Shown here piece after piece: positions 1-8,902 of a DNA stretch of 64,000 nt (position 1 is its first letter; the number at the start of each line of letters is the position of its first letter). The position numbers and the translations under genes were made by a program. The stretch is from Streptomyces sp. JJ38 (lineage in GTDB: Bacteria; Actinomycetota; Actinomycetes; Streptomycetales; Streptomycetaceae). Where the stretch lies: contig NZ_JABLSI010000026.1 in NCBI RefSeq assembly GCF_019303475.1, forward strand, positions 1 to 64,000, given 5' to 3'. Under the pieces are notes generated by a model, which was not told where the DNA came from, searched no databases, and saw nothing but the letters and a program-made list of their open reading frames with translations.

Positions 1-306
1 GTCGAAGCGCGCGGGCGGCTGGGGCGGGGGCGCCGTCGGGGGCGCCGTCGGGGGCGGGCCCGGTGCCGGTGACCGCTCCGGGGCGGTCGGCGTGGCCGGA
101 TCGGCCGGGCCGCTCGGATCGGCCGGAGGCGTCGTCGAGGCCGGGGCGGCCGTGTGTGCCTGAGGTGCCGTCGGCGCCGGAGGCGACGGGGCGGCCGTCG
201 GCGGCGGGGCGGAGAGGTTCACCCCGCAGCCGCCGCAGAAGCGGTCGTCCTCCTCCAGCGGCTCGGCACAACTGGGGCACGTGGAGCATTGGTCGAGCTG
301 CGGCAT
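1..306 (-). CDS. Zinc-ribbon, proline-rich protein (N-terminal part only)
   Basis: Only the first 102 codons lie in the window; the gene runs off the left edge. The N-terminus has a double-Cys zinc ribbon (CPSC at residues 10-13 and CGGC at 24-27, plus Cys7). A Pro/Ala/Thr-rich linker follows to the edge, so the functional domain is not visible. The ATG lies 2 nt after the pknG stop codon, so it is the last visible gene of the glnX-glnH-pknG operon. In actinobacteria a zinc-ribbon-plus-linker start beside a Ser/Thr kinase often belongs to a PP2C phosphatase or a vWA/FHA protein, but nothing here decides between them. Confidence 0.7.
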   Translation of the reverse strand, partial: MPQLDQCSTCPSCAEPLEEDDRFCGGCGVNLSAPPPTAAPSPPAPTAPQAHTAAPASTTPPADPSGPADPATPTAPERSPAPGPPPTAPPTAPPPQPPARFD

Positions 307-308
307 CC

Positions 309-2840
309 TCACACCCACGTCCTGGGGCGGAGACGGTTGGCCCGTTCCACCCACGAAATTCTCTCGCTCCCGCTCTGCGCCAGCCGGGCCAGCCGTCTGC
401 AGGAGCCCTCCAGTCCCAGACGCAGCCCGGTCTCGGTCGGTTCGCTACCGAGGAGTACCGGATTCCGCGCGGGTGCGCCGGGGGCGGCGGGGCGTCCGGC
501 GAGCACCCACTCCAGGGCCCGGCCCAGCACCTCGGTGGCCAGCCGCTCCCGGCGCGGTGCGTCCAGCCCGAGCGTCTCCAGCCGTTCCAACTCGCCTGCG
601 GCGGCCTGGACGTCGGGCAGCAGCGGCTCGCCGGGCGCGCGCTGGCGCAGCCGTGCGGAGATCGCCGCCACCCGGGCCGCGACGTGGTGGATGGAGGACT
701 CGGGCACGGACTCCAGCGCCGTGACGGCCCCCGCCCGGTCCCCGGCGGCCAGCCGCACCCGGGCCAGCCCGAACGCGGCGCTGACGTAGTTCGGGTCGCT
801 GGACCACACCAGCCGGTAGAACTCCTCGGCGTTGTCCAGCTGGCCGAGCAGTTCGGCGCTCACGGCCAGGGCGAGCTTGGGCGCGGGCTCGCCGGGGAAC
901 GCGTCGTAGACGGCGTCGAAGGCGACGGCCGCTGTCTCCCGGTCCCCGTTGACCAGGGCGGCCACGCCCCGGTACCAGACCACCCGCCAGTCGTCGGGGT
1001 GCCGTTCGGCCAGCTGGGCCAGGTCCGCGAGGCCCACCGGCATCGCCGGGCCGGCCGCGGAGGCCAGTTCGAGCTGGGCTCGCAGGGCGCGCAGCCGCAG
1101 CTCCACCGAGTCGGCCGGGGCGGCGCGCAGGGCCGCGTAGAGGTCGGCGGGCGCGGCGCCGGTGAGCCCGGCGAGGAACCCGGCGTTGGGGTCGGTCGGG
1201 TCCACGGCGGGGACGGGCAGGGCCAGCGCTGCCGCCCTCGGGTCCAGCGGGCTGATGGCCACCGGTCCGCTCGGCGGCTCGGTGGGAGCGGGCACCGGGC
1301 GGCGGCGTCCTCCCCGGCGGGGGCGCGCGCCGGGCAGGTCGGCTTCCTCGTCGTCCGCCGGGAGCAACTCCGTGTTCACGACCCGTAGTTCCGGTCGGAA
1401 CAGGGTGGACACCGCCGGGCAGGGCCGACCGCTGCGCAACGCGACGATCTCCCGCAGCACCCCGGTCAGCTGTTCGGCCATCTCGGCGGCCGAACCGAAC
1501 CGGCGTTGCGGATCGGGGTCGGTGGCCCGCACCAGGAAGCGGTAGTAGGACTCGTACTGCCGGAAGACGTCGACGGTCTCCGGGTCCGGCAGGCTGTCCA
1601 CGTACATGTTGGTGTAGCCGCGGAAGTCGAAGGTCAGCACCGCCAGGGTGCGGGCGACGGTGTAGAGGTCCGAGGCCACCGAGGGGCCGAACTCGGCGAC
1701 CTCCGGCGCCTGGTAGCCCACGGTCCCGTACACGGCGCTCTCGTCGTCGTCCATCCGGCGCACCGCGCCGAGGTCGATGAGCTTGAGCTGGTCGTGCTGC
1801 TGGATGGCGTTGTCGACCTTGAAGTCGCAGTAGAGCAGGTTGCGGCTGTGCAGGTGGCCGATCGCCTCCAGTGCCTCGATGCCGAACGCGCAGGCCTGGT
1901 CCACGGGCATCGGGTCCCGGCGGCCGTCGGGCCCGCGCCGCTCCTCCGCGAGCTGCTTGAGCGACTTGCCGCCGACGTACTCCATCACGATGTAGCCGTC
2001 GAGGCTGCCGGTGCGCTGGTCGAGGTGCTCGACGAAGTTGTAGATGCGGACGATGCCCGCGTGCTCGATCTCGGCGAGGAAGCGCCGCTCGGAGATGGCG
2101 GCCACCATGGCGTCCTGGTCTCCGGTGTCCAGCAGGCCCTTGAGCACCACCCAGCGGTTGGAGACGGCCCGGTCCACGGCGAGGTAGATCCAGCCGAGAC
2201 CGCCGTGGGCGAGGCAGCCCGCCACCTCGTACTGTCCGTGGACGACGTCACCCGGGTTCAGCTTGGGCACGAAGGAGTAGGGCTGGCCACACTTGGTGCA
2301 GAAGCCCTCGGTGCGGCCGGGGCGGCCCGCGCGGGAGCGGCCGACGGGGCTGCCGCAGTCGGGGTTGCCGCAGAACCGCTTGCGCTCGGGCACCTCGGCG
2401 CTCTCCAGCACGGCCGAGGCCGGATCGGCCCTCGGCACCTCCGGCACCGTCACCAGGCCCGCGCCCAGCCGGTGCCGCGAGGACGCGCCCGAGGAGGACC
2501 CCCGGGAGCTGCGCACCGAGAGCGACGGCGCCCGCAGCGAGCCCGTCACCGAGCGGGAGAGCCGGCCGGACACCGAGCGCCGGGAGGACTGCGACCGTGC
2601 GGAGGCCCGCCCGGACGACGGCCCGGAGGAACGTTCCGACCGCCCGGAGGCGCCGAGCCGCCCGGACCCGGAGGAGCCCGAGTGGGCCTCGGAGCGGACC
2701 GACGGCGTCGAGCCCGGCCGCTGGGCGGTGGGGGCGACGACGGGCGACAGCCCGCAGGTGTCGCAGTACAGCTCGCCTCCGCCGACGTCCTCGTACGTCC
2801 CCTCGCAGTTCCGCTGCTGGCACGTCCGCTGCCCGCTCAT
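309..2840 (-). CDS. pknG: PknG-type serine/threonine protein kinase
   Basis: 843 aa, soluble. Order of parts: an extra N-terminal Cys4 zinc ribbon (Cys7, 12, 26, 29); a Ser/Arg-rich, probably disordered linker (about 40-150); a rubredoxin-like metal site (Cys157, 162, 181, 184); a kinase domain (about 205-455) with a Gly-rich loop at 208-217 and Lys234; then a TPR-like helical region (about 560-800). The catalytic loop reads YCDFKVDN (Asp339, Lys341, Asn344) instead of HRD, and the DFG motif is DLG (356-358), as in mycobacterial PknG. Rubredoxin-kinase-TPR order is the PknG signature. In mycobacteria PknG phosphorylates GarA to regulate 2-oxoglutarate metabolism in response to amino acids. 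The start overlaps the stop of the upstream coiled-coil gene (ATGA). Confidence 0.92.
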   Translation of the reverse strand: MSGQRTCQQRNCEGTYEDVGGGELYCDTCGLSPVVAPTAQRPGSTPSVRSEAHSGSSGSGRLGASGRSERSSGPSSGRASARSQSSRRSVSGRLSRSVTGSLRAPSLSVRSSRGSSSGASSRHRLGAGLVTVPEVPRADPASAVLESAEVPERKRFCGNPDCGSPVGRSRAGRPGRTEGFCTKCGQPYSFVPKLNPGDVVHGQYEVAGCLAHGGLGWIYLAVDRAVSNRWVVLKGLLDTGDQDAMVAAISERRFLAEIEHAGIVRIYNFVEHLDQRTGSLDGYIVMEYVGGKSLKQLAEERRGPDGRRDPMPVDQACAFGIEALEAIGHLHSRNLLYCDFKVDNAIQQHDQLKLIDLGAVRRMDDDESAVYGTVGYQAPEVAEFGPSVASDLYTVARTLAVLTFDFRGYTNMYVDSLPDPETVDVFRQYESYYRFLVRATDPDPQRRFGSAAEMAEQLTGVLREIVALRSGRPCPAVSTLFRPELRVVNTELLPADDEEADLPGARPRRGGRRRPVPAPTEPPSGPVAISPLDPRAAALALPVPAVDPTDPNAGFLAGLTGAAPADLYAALRAAPADSVELRLRALRAQLELASAAGPAMPVGLADLAQLAERHPDDWRVVWYRGVAALVNGDRETAAVAFDAVYDAFPGEPAPKLALAVSAELLGQLDNAEEFYRLVWSSDPNYVSAAFGLARVRLAAGDRAGAVTALESVPESSIHHVAARVAAISARLRQRAPGEPLLPDVQAAAGELERLETLGLDAPRRERLATEVLGRALEWVLAGRPAAPGAPARNPVLLGSEPTETGLRLGLEGSCRRLARLAQSGSERISWVERANRLRPRTWV

Positions 2841-4225
2841 CGACCGCCCTTCCCCGTCACGTCGTTCGTTCCGGCGCCCGCGCCGGTGTTCCCGGTGGCA
2901 CCGCCGTCCCCGGTGGCACCGCCGTCCCCGGTGGGCCGGGCGCCGTCAGCCGGGCCCGCGTCCTTCGGCGGGCGCTGCGCCAGCCCCTCCACGGCGGCCC
3001 GCTGGTAGCGCAGGACCGCCTGCTCCGCGGCCCGCAGGTCGCAGGGAGCGCTCCACAGCATCCGCCGGGCGCTGTCGTAACGTTCGGTCAGCAGCGGGTC
3101 CTCCGCCAGCCCGTGCCGGGCGACCTTGGCCCGATAGCCGTCGAGCCGCCCGCGCAGCTCCGCCCGGACGGCCAGCGGAGCCGTCACCGCCGCGAGCTGC
3201 TCCCTGGCCCGCTCCAGCTCCTCGTCGGCCCGCTGCTCCAGGCTGTCCAGCAGGGGCGACAGCCGGTGCCACCGGGCGTGTCTGCGGTACTCGGCGGCGG
3301 TGGCGAGCTGCTCGTGCAGGGCCGTCGCCGGGCCGCTGACCGCGGGCACCTCGGAAGCGGCGATCTTGGCCAGCACCTCGCCCCGGGCCGTACGGGCCTC
3401 GGCGAGGGTGCGGTCGGCCCGGGAGAGGACGTCGCGCAGCCGTAGCAGCCGCTGGTCGGCGTCCTGCCGCACGGCGAGGACGGCTTCGATCTCCCGGCGC
3501 ACGTCCTCCAGCGAGCGGGCGGCACGGTCGTACCGCTCGGTGTCCGGACGGCCCCCGCCGGGCGCGCTGCTGCCCCCGGCGGGCAGCCAGAAGGCCAGCG
3601 GATCGCAGATCACCTCGCCACGCAGCGCGGTGAGTTCGGAGGTGATCCGCTCCAGTTCGTCCCCGGCCGGATGCTCGCCGGCCCGGACGCCGACGGAGTG
3701 CGCGAGCGAACGGATGCGGCCCAGCTCGGCGGCGAGCAGGTCGATGCGGGCGGGCAGCGCCGACCACACCGCGTCGGCGGCCACCACCACCTCCAGCGCG
3801 CGGGCGTACCCGGCGTTCATGCGGTCCACGAGCTCGGCCATGCTCAGCCGCTCGGCCAGCCGGCCGCCGCGCGCGCCGCCGTCCCCGGATACCGTCACGC
3901 CCTCGCCGCGCAGCAGCTCGGACAGCGCGATCAGGTCGTCCCGCCCCGGCCAGCGGCGTCTGCCCCGGATCTCACGGGCGGTGCGCAGCGCCTCGGTGTA
4001 CCGCTCGAACTGGCTCCACAGCAGTCCGATCGTCGCTTCGGCGGCGGCCCAGCGGTGCTTGGTGGCGCCGGTCAGGTCGGCGCCCTCCAGCAGCCTGCGC
4101 CCCGCGTGGTCCTGGAGGGCGAGCAGGGACGACTCGATCGCCTCGTGCTCCGCGCCGAGCCGGGCCAACGCCCGGTCCACCTCGTCCCGGCTCAGCACCG
4201 GTCCGGAGGATTCCGTGGACCCCAT
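2837..4225 (-). CDS. Coiled-coil protein of unknown function between glnH and pknG
   Basis: 462 aa, soluble, no signal peptide or membrane segment. It is almost entirely charged Ala/Arg/Glu/Leu-rich helix with heptad-like stretches, consistent with a long coiled coil, and ends in a Gly/Thr/Asp-rich low-complexity tail. I recognise no enzymatic motif. A GAGG ribosome site precedes the ATG. Its stop codon overlaps the pknG start (ATGA), so the two are almost certainly co-translated. A scaffold or adaptor between the membrane sensor genes and the kinase is an inference from position only. Confidence 0.75.
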   Translation of the reverse strand: MGSTESSGPVLSRDEVDRALARLGAEHEAIESSLLALQDHAGRRLLEGADLTGATKHRWAAAEATIGLLWSQFERYTEALRTAREIRGRRRWPGRDDLIALSELLRGEGVTVSGDGGARGGRLAERLSMAELVDRMNAGYARALEVVVAADAVWSALPARIDLLAAELGRIRSLAHSVGVRAGEHPAGDELERITSELTALRGEVICDPLAFWLPAGGSSAPGGGRPDTERYDRAARSLEDVRREIEAVLAVRQDADQRLLRLRDVLSRADRTLAEARTARGEVLAKIAASEVPAVSGPATALHEQLATAAEYRRHARWHRLSPLLDSLEQRADEELERAREQLAAVTAPLAVRAELRGRLDGYRAKVARHGLAEDPLLTERYDSARRMLWSAPCDLRAAEQAVLRYQRAAVEGLAQRPPKDAGPADGARPTGDGGATGDGGATGNTGAGAGTNDVTGKGGR

Positions 4226-4309
4226 CGATCACCTCGCTGTTCTCGTCCGGCCCGCCCGTTCCCGGTGTCCGGCCACCTGTCCGCTGCCCCGCCGGTGCCG
4301 TACCGGGCC

Positions 4310-5437
4310 TCAGTCCCGGTACTGCGGGGCGGGTGGACGCGGCTCCCGGTCGGGCATGACGTCCGCCAGCCAGCGGTCGTACGACGTTCGCCAGGCGCTG
4401 TCGGCGCCACCGGAACGGAAGTCGTCGAGCACCTTGTTGACCCGGCGCACCAGGTCCTCGTCCTCGAGGTTCATCGCCACGCCGTAGGGCTCGGTGGTGA
4501 ACGGCTCGCCCACGAGCTCGACCGTCGGGTCCTGTGCGGCCAGCCCCGCGGCGAGCGCGCTGTCGGTCACCACCGCGTCCACCTCGCCGAGCTGGAGCCG
4601 CACCAGGCAGTCCAACTGGTTGGGAACCAGCACCTGTTCGGCGCCGAAGTCCCGCTCGCGGATCGCCGCCGCGGCCGTGGAGCCCTTGGCCGAGCACGTA
4701 CGCCGGTTCGCCAGCGAGGAGTCGTGCCCGGTGATCTCCGAGCTGCGCGGCGCCAGCACCTGCTGACCCGCGACGAAGTAGGCGGTGGAGAAGGCGACCT
4801 GCTTCCGCCGCTCGCAGTTGATGGTCATGGTGCGCACGACCATGTCCACCTCCCGGTTCCGGATCGCCGGGATGCGTTGGTCGGTGGGGATCGTCCGGTA
4901 GACGATCTTCGCGTCGGGGCCGAGGAGGTCCCGCCCGAGGGCCTGGACGAGGTCGATGTCGAAGCCGTCGATCGAGCCCGTCTGCGGATTGCGGTAGCCC
5001 CACAGGTAGTTGTTCTGGTCGACGCCGACGATGAGGTGACCGCGCTGCTGGATGCGCTCGACCGCCTCGCCCGCCGCGTCCGAGGGGCGCAGGCTGGCCG
5101 CCGCCGGGGTGCCGTCCTGGCAGGTCTCCGGCGCGGCGGGGACGTTCGGGACGTTCGGGGCGGTCGGCGGCCGGGCCGCCGCCTCGTGCGAGGGTCGGCC
5201 GTCCGCCGCGCCCCCGGCCGACGTTCCCATCCGGGCCGCCTCGCCCGGCAGGCCAGCCGCCAGGAGGGCGGCCAGCGCGGGGGCGAGGGCCGCGAGCCCC
5301 ACCACCAGGGCCCGCCGGGGCCGCCGGGCCACCACGGTGGTCCCGGCGCGGCTGCCGTCGTGTATCCCGTGGGCCGGCCTCGTGCCGGAGGGACCCTTGC
5401 CCCGTCCCGCGTCGTCCGTACGCCCGGTCGTCGTCAT
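4310..5437 (-). CDS. glnH: GlnH-like extracellular substrate-binding protein
   Basis: 375 aa. A long polar N-terminus is followed by one hydrophobic segment (about 42-64) and a family-3 periplasmic binding domain (about 120-360) of the Glu/Gln/Asp type, with the typical start (HLIVGVDQNN) and the GFDIDL element. No lipobox Cys follows the hydrophobic stretch, so it is probably membrane-anchored rather than a classical lipoprotein. The ATG at 5437 has GGGGAGG at good spacing; an in-frame GTG at 5458 would overlap the glnX stop (GTGA). In mycobacteria GlnH binds amino acids and passes the signal through GlnX to PknG; the same gene set here supports that role. No ABC permease or ATPase gene is adjacent, which fits sensing rather than uptake. 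Confidence 0.88.
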   Translation of the reverse strand: MTTTGRTDDAGRGKGPSGTRPAHGIHDGSRAGTTVVARRPRRALVVGLAALAPALAALLAAGLPGEAARMGTSAGGAADGRPSHEAAARPPTAPNVPNVPAAPETCQDGTPAAASLRPSDAAGEAVERIQQRGHLIVGVDQNNYLWGYRNPQTGSIDGFDIDLVQALGRDLLGPDAKIVYRTIPTDQRIPAIRNREVDMVVRTMTINCERRKQVAFSTAYFVAGQQVLAPRSSEITGHDSSLANRRTCSAKGSTAAAAIRERDFGAEQVLVPNQLDCLVRLQLGEVDAVVTDSALAAGLAAQDPTVELVGEPFTTEPYGVAMNLEDEDLVRRVNKVLDDFRSGGADSAWRTSYDRWLADVMPDREPRPPAPQYRD

Positions 5438-5454
5438 CGCACCGTCCTCCCCGC

Positions 5455-6903
5455 TCACCGGTACTCCGCCAGCCTGCGGCCGATGCCGGCCACCGAACCC
5501 GCCGCCCCCAGCAGCGTCAGCAGCCCGGTGCCCACCGCGAGCCCCGTCAGGGCCGAACGGCCCGACTCGGCCGCGCCGGTGAACTGCCCCTGCTCGTGTC
5601 TGATCGCCTCGCGCAGCGCGGCGTCCACCTTGTCGAACGCCTGCCCGGTGCTCTCCCCGGTGCCGATGGCCTTGGCCACCGCCGCGGCGTACTCGCCGGA
5701 GTTGTCCAACTCCCGCACCTCGGCGTGGCGTTCGTTCCACTCCCGGGCCTGCTCCAGCGCCTCGTCGACGGCCGCGCGGCCCGTCTCGTCGTCCGCGAGC
5801 AGGGCGGCTTTCTCCAGCAGTGCCCTGCCCGGCCGCTGCGCCTTCTCGCCGGCGAGCCGCAGCATGCTCTCCCGGTACGTCTCCTCGTAGGCGGCGCCCG
5901 CGCCGCGGGCCACCAGTGTCATGTTCTCGTCCCCGCGCGCCTCCAGCGCGGCCACCAGGGACTCGTTGAGCGCCTGGAGCGAGCGCCCGGCGTCCCGCTC
6001 CGCGTCGCCGAGCCTGGCCCAGGCGATGCCGTGGCCGACAACCAGCCACCCGAGGACGACGAGCACCGTGGCGGTGGCGCCGAGCAGTCCCCGGTTGAAG
6101 ACCCGGTTCGTGCGCACGTAGTGGCGGCGCTGCGCCCAGCCGAGGGCGCCCAGCACCAGCACTCCGAGCAGCAGGGCCTGCCACGGCCAGGACCTGGCTT
6201 CGTCGTGATCCCGCTGGTAGCGGGCCGACTCCGTCTCGTAGAGGGTGCGGGCCGCCGGGAGCAGCGTCGTGCGCATCCGCTCGTCGGCGTAGCGCAGGTA
6301 GGCACCCCCGATCGGCAGCCCCTGCCGGTTGTTGGCCCGGGCGGCCTCCACCAGGCCGGTGTAGACGGGCAGTTCGCGGTTGAGGGTGCTGAGCTGCTGC
6401 CGGGCCGTCTTGGACCCCTCGCCGCTGGCGGCGGCCCGGGTGATCAGCTCGGCGGCCTGCCGGATGTCGTCGTCGTACCGCTCGCCCACCGCACGGGGCT
6501 CCTCGCCGCCGGCCAGAAAGCCGCTCGCGGCCGTGGTGTTGGCGTCGGCCAGCAGCCGGTGGATCTCGGCGGCGTCGGCGCTGAGCGGCTGGCTGCTGCC
6601 GATGACGGCGTCGGCCGCCGAGGAACGGAGGGTGACCTGAAGGGAGGTCAGCAGGCCGAAGGTCAGGATCAGGACGACGAGGACGGCCCCGATGACCCGC
6701 AGCCGCCCCGGTTCCGTCGTGGCCGCGGCCCGCAGCCGCCGCCAGTTCTCCGTCCACGCGGTGTGCCGGGCCGGGGCGGCGGGTTGCCCGGGTGCCGGTG
6801 TGGACTGCCCCGCGACGCCGGAGTGCGGCCCCGCCTGGGGCGGCACGGCCGACGGAGCCGTCGGCGGTGCGAGAGCCGGCTGCACGCTCGGCGGCTGCGT
6901 CAC
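5455..6903 (-). CDS. glnX: GlnX-like membrane sensor protein
   Basis: 482 aa with four predicted transmembrane segments (about 69-90, 240-256, 272-292, 452-474). Two extracytoplasmic helical loops (about 91-238 and 293-450) separate the pairs, like two ligand-sensor modules. The N-terminal 50 residues are Pro/Ala/Gln-rich and cytoplasmic. It has no histidine kinase or HAMP-effector domain. The layout and its position directly upstream of glnH and pknG match mycobacterial GlnX, which couples GlnH to PknG. It is the first gene of the operon; 171 bp separate it from the HNH gene upstream. Confidence 0.85.
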   Translation of the reverse strand: MTQPPSVQPALAPPTAPSAVPPQAGPHSGVAGQSTPAPGQPAAPARHTAWTENWRRLRAAATTEPGRLRVIGAVLVVLILTFGLLTSLQVTLRSSAADAVIGSSQPLSADAAEIHRLLADANTTAASGFLAGGEEPRAVGERYDDDIRQAAELITRAAASGEGSKTARQQLSTLNRELPVYTGLVEAARANNRQGLPIGGAYLRYADERMRTTLLPAARTLYETESARYQRDHDEARSWPWQALLLGVLVLGALGWAQRRHYVRTNRVFNRGLLGATATVLVVLGWLVVGHGIAWARLGDAERDAGRSLQALNESLVAALEARGDENMTLVARGAGAAYEETYRESMLRLAGEKAQRPGRALLEKAALLADDETGRAAVDEALEQAREWNERHAEVRELDNSGEYAAAVAKAIGTGESTGQAFDKVDAALREAIRHEQGQFTGAAESGRSALTGLAVGTGLLTLLGAAGSVAGIGRRLAEYR

Positions 6904-7074
6904 GGTACGGGACCTCCCCCTCGGTCACACATCATGCCTCCCCCGTCACGGCGAGCAGTATGACGGGTGAAGGTCACTTCCCGCACGGCCGTACCCGTGC
7001 GGACGGGGGATCGTGACGACACGGTTGCACGCTCCGGAGCCCGCGAGGGCCCCGGAACACGACGAAGGCCCGGC

Positions 7075-7614
7075 TCAGACGGGGGTTCTGCCGTCGATCC
7101 GGGCCAGTGCGTCGTCCGCGCCGTACGGCCGCAGGTAGGGCAGCCAGCGCGGGTCCCTATGCCCGGTGCCGATGATGCGCCAGGCCAGCCCCGTGGGCGG
7201 GGCTGGCTGATGGCGCAGCCGCCAGCCCAGCTCGGCGATGTGGCGGTCGGCCTTGATGTGGTTGCAGCGTCGGCAGGCCGCGACGACGTTGTCCCACACG
7301 TGCTGCCCGCCGCGGCTGCGCGGGATGACGTGGTCGACACTCGTCGCCGTCTGCCCGCAGTACGCGCAGCGCCCGCCGTCACGCGCGAACAGCGCCCGCC
7401 GGGTCAGCGGCACCGGGCCGCGGTAGGGCATCCGCACGAACCGCTTCAGCCGCACCACGCTGGGAGCCGGTACGACGTGGGTCGCGCTGTGCATCAGGGC
7501 GCCGGAGTCCTCCAGGCTGACGGCCTTGTCGTTGAGGACGAGGATGAGCGCGCGGCGGAGCGGTACGACACCGAGCGGCTCGTACGACGCGTTGAGGACC
7601 AGGACATGCGGCAC
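7075..7614 (-). CDS. HNH endonuclease family protein
   Basis: 179 aa from a GTG with AAGGAGG just upstream. A conserved N-terminal segment (LNASYEPLGVV) leads into an HNH fold: zinc pair Cys83/Cys86, catalytic Asp94-His95, Asn109 and zinc pair Cys114/Cys117. This small HNH family is nearly universal in actinobacteria and its cellular role is unclear. It is a stand-alone gene divergent from mscS. Nothing nearby suggests a homing or restriction context. Confidence 0.88.
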   Translation of the reverse strand: MPHVLVLNASYEPLGVVPLRRALILVLNDKAVSLEDSGALMHSATHVVPAPSVVRLKRFVRMPYRGPVPLTRRALFARDGGRCAYCGQTATSVDHVIPRSRGGQHVWDNVVAACRRCNHIKADRHIAELGWRLRHQPAPPTGLAWRIIGTGHRDPRWLPYLRPYGADDALARIDGRTPV

Positions 7615-7810
7615 GGTGCCTCCTTGTACGTCTGCGGCACGTGGCTTGTGCCGGGACGATCTCCCCTCAGTGTGTCCCGCGCGGGGGGCGTGGCGCCACC
7701 ACGATCGCGTAACGCACCGCGCGTGTTCTCCACCACATCCCCTGCCGAGGTGGTCTCCCGCCGCCGATCGGCCGTGTCCGGGCGGTGGGCACCCGCATAC
7801 TCTGGGAGAC

Positions 7811-8785
7811 GTGGCCGAGACGATGGACGAGCGGATCAGGGAAGCCGAACGGCACGCCGACGAGGCGGCCGGCTGGCTCCAGAACAACTGGGAGGCCTGG
7901 TTGGGCGCCGGGCTGCGCATCCTCCTCATCCTGGTCATCGCCCTCGTCCTGCGGGCGGTGGTGCGGCGCACCATCACGCGGCTGGTCGACCGGATGAACC
8001 GGTCCCGGGAGGACGGGGACGCGGCCGGCGGCGGGCTCGGCAGCCTCCTCATCAACGCGGAGCGGCGCCGACAGCGCTCGGCGGCCATCGGCTCGGTGCT
8101 GCGCAGCGTCGCCTCGTTCCTCATCCTCGGCACGGCCGCGCTCACGGTGCTGTCGGTTTTCGACATCAACCTCGGGCCGCTGCTGGCCAGCGCCGGTGTG
8201 GCGGGCGTGGCGATCGGCTTCGGCGCCCGCAACCTCGTCACCGACGTCCTGACCGGCATGTTCATCCTGCTGGAGGACCAGTACGGGGTCGGGGACCGCG
8301 TCGACGCCGGTGAGGCCGTGGGCACGGTGCTGGAGATCGGGCTGCGGGTGACCAAGCTGCGCGGGGACGACGGCGAGATCTGGTACGTACGCAACGGCGA
8401 GATCAAACGCGTCGGCAACCTCAGCCAGGGCTGGGCGACCGCCACCGTGGACGTGCAGGTCCGGGCCGATGAGGACCTGGACACGGTCCGCGAGGCGATC
8501 ACCGAGGCCGGGCGGGCGATGGCCGGGAGCGAGCCCTGGGACGAGAAGCTGTGGGGCCCGGTCGAGGTACTCGGTCTGGACGCGGTGGGCATGGAGTCGA
8601 TGACCGTGCGGGTCTCGGTGCGGACGATGCCGGGTGAGGCCGCGCCCGCCGCGCGCGAGCTGCGCTGGCGGGTCAAGCGGGCCCTCGACGCGCAGGGCAT
8701 CCCGCTCGTCGACGACGAGGGGCTGGCCCAGGAGGCCGCGGCCGAGGCGGCGTCACGGCTGTCCCTGCGCAAGACCGGTGTCTGA
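7811..8785 (+). CDS. mscS: Small-conductance mechanosensitive channel, MscS family
   Basis: 324 aa. An N-terminal amphipathic region and a first membrane segment (about 36-55) are followed by two more (about 97-135). The pore-lining helix is Gly/Ala-rich (AGVAGVAIGFGARN), then come the FILLEDQYGVGD beta domain and a soluble C-terminal alpha/beta domain. These channels open under membrane tension to release solutes after hypo-osmotic shock. The GTG at 7811 is chosen; a CATACT -10-like hexamer at 7796-7801 ends 9 nt before it, so the mRNA may be leaderless or nearly so. The ATG at 7823 is an alternative start. Confidence 0.88.
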   Translation: MAETMDERIREAERHADEAAGWLQNNWEAWLGAGLRILLILVIALVLRAVVRRTITRLVDRMNRSREDGDAAGGGLGSLLINAERRRQRSAAIGSVLRSVASFLILGTAALTVLSVFDINLGPLLASAGVAGVAIGFGARNLVTDVLTGMFILLEDQYGVGDRVDAGEAVGTVLEIGLRVTKLRGDDGEIWYVRNGEIKRVGNLSQGWATATVDVQVRADEDLDTVREAITEAGRAMAGSEPWDEKLWGPVEVLGLDAVGMESMTVRVSVRTMPGEAAPAARELRWRVKRALDAQGIPLVDDEGLAQEAAAEAASRLSLRKTGV

Positions 8786-8866
8786 CGGGCCCGGCCGGGC
8801 GCGGACGAGGCACCACCGGGTGCGGGCAGGATCTCCCGGGCCGGGCGAGGGGGTGTCGCGGAGGCG

Positions 8867-8895
8867 TTGACCCCGCAGTGGTCTAGTCCTATCGT
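8867..8895 (+). promoter_or_regulatory. Housekeeping-type promoter giving a leaderless GH4 transcript
   Basis: TTGACC (8867-8872), a 17-bp spacer and TATCGT (8890-8895) match a vegetative Streptomyces promoter. The -10 ends 7 nt before the GTG at 8903, which has no Shine-Dalgarno, so translation probably starts at the transcript's 5' end. Confidence 0.65.
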
Positions 8896-8902
8896 GCCAG
8901 GG

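Noticed and set aside
1506..3008. Long plus-strand frames opposite pknG
   Set aside because: They mirror the third-position GC bias of the minus-strand gene, have no ribosome site and no recognisable domain.
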